From: JAABRT01 sp038259155
GTDB taxonomy: Bacteria; Gemmatimonadota; Gemmatimonadetes; Gemmatimonadales; Gemmatimonadaceae
NCBI GenBank assembly: GCA_038259155.1
Contig: JBBSPE010000112.1
Coordinates: 1 to 14,927 of the forward strand
Direction: 5' to 3'
DNA: 14,927 bases
Translations under genes and position numbers: made by a program
Shown: positions 8,130 to 14,927 of the stretch, one piece after another
Position numbering within the stretch: the stretch's first letter is position 1
Layout: every line of letters starts with the position of its first letter
Notes under the pieces: generated by a model
The model's database searches: none
Told to the model about the DNA's origin: nothing
What the model saw: only the letters and a program-made list of their open reading frames with translations

Positions 8130-9805
8130 CCCGGCCCGCGCACCACTCGGCCTGGCGTCGCACCCGTATGCGTGCCGTCGCGCACCACCACCGCGCCGTT
8201 CACCAGCACGTGCTTCACGCCGACCGCCAGCTGGTGCGGGTTCTCGAACGTTGCCTTGTCAGCAATGGTGGCCGGATCAAAGACCACCACGTCCGCGAAG
8301 TTGCCCACCACCAGCCCACCGCGACGCTTGATCTTCATGTTCTCCGCGGGCAACGCGCTCAGGCGGCGCACCGCCTCCTGCAGCGTGAGCACGGTATCCT
8401 CGCGCACGTACTTCCCCAGCACGCGCGCAAAGTTGCCGTACGCGCGCGGATGCGGGTTGCTCTTGAGAAACGGGCCTTCCGGCGCCATCGCCTCCGCATC
8501 GCTGCCAAAGCTCATGTACGGCAGCGTGAGCTGCCGCTTCACGTTGTCCTCGTTCATGAGGAAGTAGACGGTGCCCACCCGTGAGCCATCGCGGATCACC
8601 AGCTCGATCGCGGCTTCCTCCGGCGAGAGACCCATCTCGCTCGCCACCGCCGCGAGCGTCCGGCCGGTATGCCGCTTGAGCGAGTCCGCCTTGAAGCCCA
8701 CCAGCAGCACACGATCCGGAGAGCCGGCCAGCAGCATCAGGTTTTCCCACTCGTCCGTCGGCGTCCGCATTTCCTCAATCACCTTGCGACGCACGGCCAC
8801 GTCCTGCATGCGACCCGCCCACGCGATGTACCCGCCTTCCTGCACCCAAGGTGGCATGGCGGCGTCGAGCCCCGTCGCGCCGGCCGTATACGTGTACATG
8901 TCCGTGGTGATGCGCACCCCCTCGGCTTGCGCCTGCTCAATGCGTGCAATCACCGCATCGAGCTTGTCCCAGTTCTGCGCGCCGGCCTCCTTGAGATGAT
9001 AGATCTCGGCTGGCGCACCCGACTCGCGGGCAATGCGAATGAGTTCGTCCACTGCTTCAAGCAGCTGGTTGGCCTCGCTTCGCATATGACTGATGTACAT
9101 GCCGTCGTACTCGGCGGCCGCCTGCATGAGCGCGATCAGTTCGTCGGTCTGGGCGTAGAAGGCTGGCGCGTAAATGAGCGACGAGCCCACACCCAGGGCC
9201 CCTTCGCGCATGGCCTGACGCACCAGCTCCTGCATGCGCGCCAGTTCCGCCTCCGTCGGGGCACGATTGTCCCAGCCGATTTCATGCTCGCGCACCGTGG
9301 TCGCGCCAATGAACGAGGCCACGTTCACGGAGACGCCCTTGGCCGTGAGATGCTCGAGGTACTCGTTGAGTGTGGTCCACGGCACGTCGAACGTGATGTC
9401 GCCCTGTTGTGCGAGCATGAGCGTGCGCATGCTGTCGGTGAGCGGCCCCATGGAGCTGCCTTCGCCAAACACTTCGAGGGTGACCCCCTGCATGACGTCG
9501 GACAGGGCGCGGCCGTCGTACAGGAGGCTTTCCGTGGCCCAGGACAGCATGTTCACGAAGCCCGGCGCCACGGCGAGGCCGGTCACGTCCAGCTCCGTCG
9601 CGCCGCGCGTGCGGCCAATGTTGCCCACGGCCACGATCGAATCGCCCACAATGGCCACGTCGCCCACGTAGGGCACCTGGCCGCTCCCGTCGTAGATCAA
9701 CCCGCCGCGCAGCACCAGATCCGCCGGCGGGGCCGAATCGCAGGCGGTGAGCAACAGGAGGGCTGAGAGGCCGCTGACGAGCAGACGAAGGGCGGGGGGG
9801 CGCAT
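8117..9805 (-). CDS. D-aminoacylase-like amidohydrolase lipoprotein with altered metal site
   Basis: A 562-residue lipoprotein of the N-acyl-D-amino-acid deacylase/D-aminoacylase group, which releases D-amino acids from N-acyl forms. The ATG at 9805 starts a lipoprotein signal (RLLVSGLSALLLLTAC, lipidated Cys22, Asp at +2); the frame continues upstream to 9949 without a credible start. Family features: ADLVLRGGLIYDGSG, GVGSSLIYAP, His240 (ISHMRSE), His270 (IYHLKEAG), Asp436 (FGSDAEAM) and the NPHPRAYGNFARVLG stretch. Unusually, the PGF-(I/V)-D-x-H-x-H motif reads PGFVNMLSWA, so both His ligands are replaced (Leu87, Trp89). The conserved GNCG cysteine region reads GEGS, with Glu111 and Glu115 nearby. 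It may use one metal with different ligands. It is first of a minus-strand cluster and overlaps the next gene by 13 bp. Confidence 0.9.
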   Translation of the reverse strand: MRPPALRLLVSGLSALLLLTACDSAPPADLVLRGGLIYDGSGQVPYVGDVAIVGDSIVAVGNIGRTRGATELDVTGLAVAPGFVNMLSWATESLLYDGRALSDVMQGVTLEVFGEGSSMGPLTDSMRTLMLAQQGDITFDVPWTTLNEYLEHLTAKGVSVNVASFIGATTVREHEIGWDNRAPTEAELARMQELVRQAMREGALGVGSSLIYAPAFYAQTDELIALMQAAAEYDGMYISHMRSEANQLLEAVDELIRIARESGAPAEIYHLKEAGAQNWDKLDAVIARIEQAQAEGVRITTDMYTYTAGATGLDAAMPPWVQEGGYIAWAGRMQDVAVRRKVIEEMRTPTDEWENLMLLAGSPDRVLLVGFKADSLKRHTGRTLAAVASEMGLSPEEAAIELVIRDGSRVGTVYFLMNEDNVKRQLTLPYMSFGSDAEAMAPEGPFLKSNPHPRAYGNFARVLGKYVREDTVLTLQEAVRRLSALPAENMKIKRRGGLVVGNFADVVVFDPATIADKATFENPHQLAVGVKHVLVNGAVVVRDGTHTGATPGRVVRGPGWRP

Positions 9806-9850
9806 GGGGGTCGGCGGGTCGGGGAGAGCAGCAAAGTTCGCCTGCTCGCG

Positions 9851-9856
9851 AATGTA
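9851..9856 (-). promoter_or_regulatory. Putative -10 box (TACATT) of the D-aminoacylase cluster
   Basis: The minus strand reads TACATT from 9856 to 9851, which would start transcription about 38-40 bases before the ATG at 9805. The -35 region is weak (GTGCCC near 9879). It resembles the TACATTC at 5092 and would drive the three-gene cluster. Confidence 0.35.
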
Positions 9857-9880
9857 GCACGACTCCCGACTCGGGGCACT

Positions 9881-9909
9881 TTGCTTTTCGCGGCACCCGT
9901 GGGTATCTT
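9881..9909 (+). promoter_or_regulatory. Sigma-70-like promoter for a short transcript
   Basis: TTGCTT (9881-9886) and TATCTT (9904-9909) are separated by 17 bases, the best-spaced promoter pair in the window. The predicted start is near 9916, just before a 13-codon ORF and a strong terminator. Confidence 0.55.
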
Positions 9910-9918
9910 TACGAAGCG

Positions 9919-9960
9919 ATGCACGTGCCCTCAAAAAGCGCGTGGACAAGTTCCGAATGA
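9919..9960 (+). CDS. Possible 13-residue leader peptide or small-RNA transcript
   Basis: ATG at 9919 opens MHVPSKSAWTSSE and stops with TGA at 9958-9960. It starts only a few bases after the predicted transcription start, and a terminator hairpin begins at its last base. No ribosome site is visible, so translation, if any, would be near-leaderless. The same 75-80 nt transcript could instead be a small regulatory RNA: CACG near its start can pair with CGTG at about 9940. No run of a single amino acid suggests classic attenuation. The cold-shock gene lies 170 bp further along on the same strand, so readthrough past the terminator could feed it. Confidence 0.35.
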   Translation: MHVPSKSAWTSSE

Positions 9961-9997
9961 AACGGGCCTGCCAAAGCGAGCGGGCCCGTTTTTTGTT
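9960..9997 (+). terminator. Rho-independent terminator
   Basis: AAACGGGCC (9960-9968) pairs perfectly with GGCCCGTTT (9983-9991) around a 14-nt loop, followed by a T-rich run TTTTTTGTTTG that starts inside the right arm. On the plus strand it ends the short transcript started near 9916. Confidence 0.85.
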
Positions 9998-10130
9998 TGT
10001 ACCGCAGTCACCGAGTGGTGGCGACCGTCGTGAGGATGATCACGAGTACGATGTGGTCGGGTTCGTTTTGCATCGGGTCTCAGACCCAGCTCCGACAACA
10101 ACAGCACTATCCAGCATCAGGAGTTCAGCA
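9998..10130 (+). promoter_or_regulatory. Leader region of the cold-shock gene
   Basis: This 133-base stretch has no gene. It holds a small hairpin GGGTC-TCA-GACCC (10075-10087), the inverted pair GTGA/TCAC around 10030-10043, and the ribosome site AGGAG (10119-10123) 7 bases before the ATG. TACGAT at 10047-10052 is a possible -10 but has no good -35. Long structured leaders are known for cold-shock mRNAs of the CspA type and act as temperature switches; that role here is inference. Confidence 0.45.
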
Positions 10131-10343
10131 ATGCGTACAACCGGCACCGTCAAGTGGTTCAACGACGCCAAGGGCTTTGGATTCATCACGCCCGCCGACG
10201 GCCAGAAAGATTGCTTCGTGCATCATTCGGCCATCCAGGGCGAAGGCTTCAAGTCGCTCAGTGAAGGCGACGCCGTGGAGTTCGACGTGGTGCAGGGCCA
10301 GAAGGGCCCCGCCGCTGAGAACGTTTCGCGGACGGGTCGCTGA
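10131..10343 (+). CDS. Cold-shock domain protein (CspA family)
   Basis: A 70-residue protein that is one cold-shock domain, a five-stranded beta barrel binding single-stranded RNA and DNA. Both nucleic-acid motifs are present: RNP1 as KGFGFI (residues 15-20 with Lys15) and RNP2 as DCFVHHSAI, with the usual N-terminal GTVKWFNDAKG and C-terminal GPAAENV. The ATG at 10131 has a strong AGGAG at 10119-10123; the frame is open upstream, but those residues show no similarity. The protein acts in the cytoplasm as an RNA chaperone, and many members are induced by cold or stationary phase. It is preceded by a long non-coding leader and a separate short transcript unit, and followed by two strong hairpins. 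Length is normal for the family. Confidence 0.96.
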   Translation: MRTTGTVKWFNDAKGFGFITPADGQKDCFVHHSAIQGEGFKSLSEGDAVEFDVVQGQKGPAAENVSRTGR

Positions 10344-10366
10344 CCCGGGCAGTCCGCCCAATCCTT

Positions 10367-10397
10367 GCGCGCGGGCCGCGATTCGCGGTCCGCGTGT
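10367..10397 (+). terminator. Strong hairpin A after the cold-shock gene
   Basis: CGCGGGCCGCG (10370-10380) pairs with CGCGGTCCGCG (10384-10394) around an ATT loop with one G-U pair; weaker pairs extend it to 10367-10397. It begins 23 bases after the cold-shock stop. No T-run follows, so it may be a stabilising 3' hairpin rather than a terminator. Confidence 0.6.
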
Positions 10398-10403
10398 GAG
10401 AAA

Positions 10404-10448
10404 CGGAGCGCCGTGCAGTCGGATATTCGTCCGACGCACGGCGCTTCG
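10404..10448 (+). terminator. Long hairpin B after the cold-shock gene
   Basis: GCGCCGTGC (10408-10416) pairs with GCACGGCGC (10436-10444), and GTCGGA (10418-10423) with TCCGAC (10430-10435), with one bulged A and a TATTCG loop. Four outer pairs (10404-10407 with 10445-10448) bring the stem to about 19 pairs. A weak T-rich stretch (TTCGGTGTTG) follows. It separates the cold-shock gene from the next gene. Confidence 0.7.
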
Positions 10449-10486
10449 GTGTTGTACGCCTGTTTTACGCTCAAGAGGGAACCATC

Positions 10487-10994
10487 GTGATCCAGAATGC
10501 GCCCGAACAGCCCGCCGCCGATATCCGTGATCCCCTGTCACGGCAGGCCTTTCTCAACTCGCACCGCGCCCTGGCCGTGTGCACACGCGAGTTCTCGCGT
10601 CTGGCTGATGACATCATCGGCGCCGCGAAGGTGTTCGCCCGCGAACGCGACCTCGACGCACCGACCGTCCGCAAGGCCCCGGATCGTTGCATCGTCCAGC
10701 TCGGGCCCGTCGCCCTCACCGTCGCGTGGCTCCGCAACGGCAGCGACTCGCCGGCCAATGGCGAACTGCTGGCCATCGCCTGGCGTGGCATCATCGCCCC
10801 GCGTGGCGACCATCTCCCCGAGCGCCTGAGCGCGCGCCACGTGCCCAAGGTCCCGATTACCGTCTGGGAAGAAACCCTTGTCGCTTCGGCCACCAGCGAA
10901 GCCAGCTGGCACTGGCACCCCGAAGATCTCACGCGCGAAGGCTATGCCTCGCCGGAGCTCGCACAGCGCTGTCTCGATCAGCTCGACATCGCCC

Positions 10995-11020
<26 letters not shown>
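10487..11020 (+). CDS. Uncharacterised 177-residue protein
   Basis: I do not recognise this protein. A GTG start at 10487 is supported by AGAGGGA (10474-10480), 6 bases upstream. No signal peptide or membrane span is visible, so a cytoplasmic protein is likely. Residues ~15-55 look helical (RQAFLNSHRALAVCTREFSRLADDII), followed by a strand-rich centre (CIVQLGPVALTVAWLR; ELLAIAWRGIIA; PITVWEETLVA) and a helical end (SPELAQRCLDQLDIALKAL). Trp is rather frequent in the C-terminal half (WEET, WHWHPED). Its last 26 bp overlap the end of the convergent kinase gene. Codon use is like that of its neighbours. Two hairpins separate it from the cold-shock gene, so it is probably transcribed on its own. 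The ribosome site, length and ordinary protein composition make it a real gene. Confidence 0.8.
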
Positions 11021-12566
<1,546 letters not shown>

Positions 12567-12609
12567 GGTGGCAGGCGGGACGGCGAATGGGCGGGAATGT
12601 CGCTGTAAG

Positions 12610-12640
12610 GTGGGCGAGACCGCCGTGGGACGCTACCTTC
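12610..12640 (+). promoter_or_regulatory. Putative promoter of sigma copy 2
   Basis: GTGG (12610-12613) is followed after 20 bases by TACCTTC (12634-12640), 52 bases before the ATG at 12693. Word content and gap equal those upstream of sigma copy 1. It lies in the 126-bp region between the divergent kinase and sigma genes; no equally good box was found for the kinase. Confidence 0.45.
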
Positions 12641-12692
12641 TGGGGCGTTCACCCGCCGTTGCCCGTCTGCGCCGCCTTGTCGCCGAGGTCCC

Positions 12693-13247
12693 ATGGAGTC
12701 CACACCCACGGTCACGCTGCTTGTCACGGCGTGGCGCAATGGCGATGCCGTTGACGTCGAGCGCCTCATGCCGCTCGTGTACGCGGAGCTGCACGCGCTC
12801 GCGCAGCGCCGCATGCGGGCCGAGCGGCCGGACCACACGCTGCAGGCCACGGCACTCGTGCACGAAGCGTTTCTGCGGTTGTCGGACGGTCAGGTGGACG
12901 TGAACAATCGCGTGCATTTTTTCGCGTTGGCCGCGAGCACGATGCGGCGTGTGCTGGTGGACCACGCCAAGGCGAAGCGACGCGACAAGCGGGGCGGCGG
13001 CGCGAAGATGGTGCCGTTCGAGGACGCTCTCAATGTGGCCGAAGCGCCCGGTGACGATATCGTAGCGCTGGACGAGGCCATGGCCGAGCTGGCCGAGCAT
13101 GACCCACGGAAAGCGCGCGTGGTGGAGCTGCACTATTTCGCGGGGCTCAACTACGAGGAGATCGCCGCGCAGCTCGAAATCGGCGTGGCGACCGTGAATC
13201 GAGATCTGCGATTTGCCAAGGCGTGGTTGCACAAGCGGTTGCAGTAG
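12693..13247 (+). CDS. ECF sigma factor, Sig-70_X6/TIGR02999 type (sigma copy 2)
   Basis: A 184-residue sigma factor, paralogous to the copy at 2201-2791. Region 2 holds QATALVHEAFLRL and FFALAASTMRRVLVDHAKAKRR; region 4 holds LNYEEIAAQLEIGVATVNRDL, a helix-turn-helix that would read the -35 element. The ATG at 12693 has GAGGT at 12685-12689. As in copy 1, region 2.2 lacks the acidic DAED residues and carries Thr53 at the same residue number. Sigma factors of this type often pair with Ser/Thr kinases, and here the divergent neighbour is one. No anti-sigma gene is adjacent. The last four codons including the stop are duplicated in frame just downstream. It ends 25 bp from the convergent LysR gene. 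Confidence 0.95.
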   Translation: MESTPTVTLLVTAWRNGDAVDVERLMPLVYAELHALAQRRMRAERPDHTLQATALVHEAFLRLSDGQVDVNNRVHFFALAASTMRRVLVDHAKAKRRDKRGGGAKMVPFEDALNVAEAPGDDIVALDEAMAELAEHDPRKARVVELHYFAGLNYEEIAAQLEIGVATVNRDLRFAKAWLHKRLQ

Positions 13248-13259
13248 CGGTCGCAGTAG
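13236..13259 (+). repeat. In-frame 12-bp duplication of the sigma copy 2 stop region
   Basis: CGGTTGCAGTAG (13236-13247) is repeated as CGGTCGCAGTAG (13248-13259), giving Arg-Leu-Gln-stop then Arg-Ser-Gln-stop in the same frame. The second copy acts as a reserve stop codon. Confidence 0.8.
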
Positions 13260-13276
13260 CGCGGCGGGCCCGCTAC
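13256..13276. terminator. Hairpin between convergent sigma and LysR genes
   Basis: GTAGCG (13256-13261) pairs with CGCTAC (13271-13276), and the loop contains most of the palindrome GCGGGCCCGC. It covers the LysR stop codon and could end transcripts from both sides, though no T-run follows on either strand. Confidence 0.4.
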
Positions 13277-14187
13277 CGCTTCAGCACGTGCCGCGCAATC
13301 TCGGCGATCGCACGCGCCGTGTCCGCCTCCAGACGACGCTCCATGGTGATGGCGTAATAGCGCACCCGCCCCCCGCCCACATCGCCCACGATCTCCATCC
13401 CGTACTTCGCGCGTACGTCGTCGGCCACCGCCACCGGCAGCGCGAAAAGACCGTGGCCGGCCATACCCAGCGCCTTGAGCAGCGCACTGTCGTCCATCTC
13501 GGCGACGGTTTTAGGTTGCACACCCTCCACCGCCAGCCACGAATCGAGGAGCTGACGCACCACCGTGCCCGGTGCAGGCATCAGCAGCGGGGCGCCATTC
13601 AGGCTGTGCGGATAGCCCTCGCGATACCGGGCGGCCAGCTCGGCGTTGCCAAACAGCATGACTTCCGACTCGCCCAGTTCAAGACTCTTGGCTCGGCCCG
13701 CAGATTTTCCCGTGGCGGGCGCGTCGAGCAGCACCAGATCGAGGGCGTGATCGTGCAGCGCCTCCAGCAGCGTCTCCTGCGGGCCTTCACGCAGTACCAA
13801 CGTTGGTGCGGCCTCCATGGCGAGCACCGGTTCCAGAAACTGCTGCACCAACAGCTTGGGAATCCCGTCCGTCACGCCCACGCGGAACGGACGTGCGCGA
13901 TCAGTGGGCAGTCCCGCCAGCGTGTCGTGCATTTCGCGCTCAAGGCTGAACACCTCCTCGGCAAAACGGAAGAGCAGCCGGCCCACGTCACTCAGGTGTC
14001 GGTCGCGTCCCTCTCCAATGAACAGTGGCGAGCCCACCGTCTTCTCGAACTGGCGCAACTGCGCACTCACGGTGGGCTGCGTGAGGTGCAGCACACGCGC
14101 CGCCGCGGTGACGCTGTCCAGCCGCGCCACCGTCCAGAAGTAGCGCAGATGGTTGTAGTTCACGGTGGAGAGCTGGCCGGCGTCCAC
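13273..14187 (-). CDS. nhaR: LysR-family transcriptional regulator, NhaR-like
   Basis: A 304-residue DNA-binding regulator. The N-terminal winged helix-turn-helix is at about residues 10-68 (NYNHLRYFWTVARLDSVTAAARVLHLTQPTVSAQLRQFE, split here as seen), followed by a periplasmic-binding-protein-like effector domain. Several stretches match my memory of E. coli NhaR, which activates the sodium/proton antiporter gene nhaA: NYNHLxYFW, FRVGVTDGIPKLL, LLMPAPG and MDDSALLKALG. No antiporter gene is in the window, so the target is unknown. The GTG at 14187 has GGAG at 14196-14193 (gap 5); a GTG at 14163 is an alternative. It begins 11 bp after the alarmone hydrolase stop, so the two are almost certainly one operon. 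Length is normal. Confidence 0.93.
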   Translation of the reverse strand: MDAGQLSTVNYNHLRYFWTVARLDSVTAAARVLHLTQPTVSAQLRQFEKTVGSPLFIGEGRDRHLSDVGRLLFRFAEEVFSLEREMHDTLAGLPTDRARPFRVGVTDGIPKLLVQQFLEPVLAMEAAPTLVLREGPQETLLEALHDHALDLVLLDAPATGKSAGRAKSLELGESEVMLFGNAELAARYREGYPHSLNGAPLLMPAPGTVVRQLLDSWLAVEGVQPKTVAEMDDSALLKALGMAGHGLFALPVAVADDVRAKYGMEIVGDVGGGRVRYYAITMERRLEADTARAIAEIARHVLKR

Positions 14188-14198
14188 GCGGGCTCCGC

Positions 14199-14762
14199 TC
14201 AGCCTGCCGTTGGCTGCTCGGCGGCGAGCGCCGCCCGGCCCGCACGCAGAATCCCGTCGTAGGTCGCCTCAAGGGCGCTATTCACGCCGCGACAACCGGC
14301 GATCACAGCCTCTGTCCAGTCCAGATACTCGGCGCGGCGGGCGAGCGACCAGCCGGCCGGTGGGTCGCGCGTGACGTCGCGCACGTTCGAAATCTTGTCG
14401 CCAAACTTGATGAGCTTGGCGCCGGGGCTCAGCTGCGCGGTGTGCGCGATTTGCAGCGCCTTGCGTTCATCTTTGCCCAACGACTTGTCATCCGTCACCT
14501 CGAGTACCAGCGCGCACACGCGCTCGCCGAACATCTCGACCAGTTCGTCGCGCGTGGTGTCCGTATCCTCCACCGTGTCGTGCAGGATCGCCGCGCGCAG
14601 TACGTCCATGTCGTCAACGCCACCAATCGAGGCGAGCAGGCGCGCCACCTCGATGGGGTGGTTGATGTACGGCGACGCGGACGCGTTCTTCCGGCGCTGA
14701 TCGCGATGTTTGTGGGCGGCGAAGGCGAGGGCGTCGAGCAGGAGCGGTGGCGATGCGGACAT
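14199..14762 (-). CDS. MESH1-type small alarmone hydrolase ((p)ppGpp hydrolase)
   Basis: A 187-residue stand-alone HD-domain protein. It follows the animal and bacterial MESH1/SAH family along its whole length: AHKHRDQRRK, PYINHPIEVARLL, AAILHDTVEDTDTT, EVTDDKSLGKDERK, SPGAKLIKFGDKISNVRD and GWS. The metal and catalytic residues fall at His35, His61, Asp62, Glu65, Asp66, Asp122 and Asn126, with Arg24 and Lys25, the same numbers as I recall for human MESH1. Known activity: manganese-dependent removal of the 3'-pyrophosphate from ppGpp; MESH1 also dephosphorylates NADPH. No synthetase domain is attached. The ATG at 14762 has a close GAGG upstream (gap 3). It is first in a two-gene operon with the NhaR-like regulator and is divergent from the gene at the right edge. 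Confidence 0.94.
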   Translation of the reverse strand: MSASPPLLLDALAFAAHKHRDQRRKNASASPYINHPIEVARLLASIGGVDDMDVLRAAILHDTVEDTDTTRDELVEMFGERVCALVLEVTDDKSLGKDERKALQIAHTAQLSPGAKLIKFGDKISNVRDVTRDPPAGWSLARRAEYLDWTEAVIAGCRGVNSALEATYDGILRAGRAALAAEQPTAG

Positions 14763-14872
14763 GAACCTCGGGGTCGCGGTGAGGGGACGGCGTTGCTGCC
14801 GTGCCTTCTCGCAATATGCGACGAATCGCGCGTCGCCGAGAAGCGGGCCGCGGCGCTGTCAGTTCCCCGCGC

Positions 14873-14878
14873 TATCTT
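14873..14878 (+). promoter_or_regulatory. Putative -10 box (TATCTT) for the right-edge gene
   Basis: TATCTTC at 14873-14879 lies 29 bases before the ATG at 14908 and resembles the -10 boxes at 9904 and 12634. No -35 match is seen. The 145-bp gap between the divergent genes holds nothing else I can support. Confidence 0.35.
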
Positions 14879-14907
14879 CGGACGTCCAACCCACCCCCGC
14901 CCCCGCG

Positions 14908-14927
14908 ATGCACGTTTACACTGCCCC
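14908..14927 (+). CDS. Start of an unidentified gene cut by the window edge
   Basis: ATG at 14908 opens MHVYTA and runs off the window. No Shine-Dalgarno site is visible in the C-rich stretch before it. The promoter-like box at 14873 and the divergent gene on the left support a real start, but six codons do not allow a function to be named. Confidence 0.35.

Noticed and set aside
7440..8567. 375-codon plus-strand frame across three minus-strand genes
   Set aside because: It crosses the ends of three well-supported genes and shows no family features.
8669..9766. 365-codon plus-strand frame over the D-aminoacylase-like gene
   Set aside because: Rich in His, Arg and Ala with no domain; it mirrors the codon pattern of the real minus-strand gene.
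9942..10130. N-terminal extension of the cold-shock protein from a GTG at 9942
   Set aside because: It would read through a strong terminator, while the ATG at 10131 has a perfect AGGAG and gives a normal-length protein.
13213..14262. 349-codon plus-strand frame over the LysR gene
   Set aside because: It overlaps the sigma and LysR genes, is Arg/His/Gln-rich and resembles no protein family.

Overview
The window is about 15 kb of high-GC bacterial DNA with short intergenic gaps. It carries tripartite serine/threonine kinases (kinase, one membrane span, TPR tail), ECF sigma factors of the Sig-70_X6/TIGR02999 type, several exported amidohydrolases and a BIG2 lipoprotein. This mix is typical of Gemmatimonadota, and Acidobacteriota is the main alternative. 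The phylum is an inference from gene content, because no marker gene is present.

Layout, left to right. (1) 1-2791: the 3' part of a receptor-type Ser/Thr kinase with a TPR tail (+) converges with an ECF sigma gene (-). (2) 2984-6559: a lipoprotein with a BIG2 domain and three units of exactly 188 residues, then an exported metal-dependent amidohydrolase (+). Between them lie a triple 14-bp tandem repeat and a promoter-like -10 box so close to the ATG that a leaderless mRNA is possible. (3) 6577-9805 (-): an apparent operon of D-aminoacylase-like lipoprotein, DHFR/RibD-like reductase and subclass B3 metallo-beta-lactamase. (4) 9806-10486: a structured regulatory stretch with a promoter, a 13-codon ORF, a rho-independent terminator, a cold-shock gene with a long leader and two strong hairpins. 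(5) 10487-13247: an unrecognised 177-aa protein (+), whose 3' end overlaps a second Ser/Thr kinase (-); that kinase is divergent from a second ECF sigma gene (+). (6) 13273-14762 (-): a MESH1-type (p)ppGpp hydrolase followed by a NhaR-like LysR regulator. The first codons of another gene (+) appear at the right edge.

How the genes may work together. The two kinase/sigma pairs are the most interesting system. Both sigma factors have Thr53 and neutral residues in region 2.2 where ordinary ECF sigmas are acidic, no anti-sigma gene is visible beside either, and both have the same GTGG-N20-TACCTTC arrangement upstream. This fits sigma factors switched on by phosphorylation. The minus-strand operon could act on D-amino-acid or beta-lactam-like compounds in the envelope. 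The alarmone hydrolase and cold-shock genes are stress functions. Of the non-genic stretches only 9806-10130 exceeds 300 bases, and its contents are itemised.
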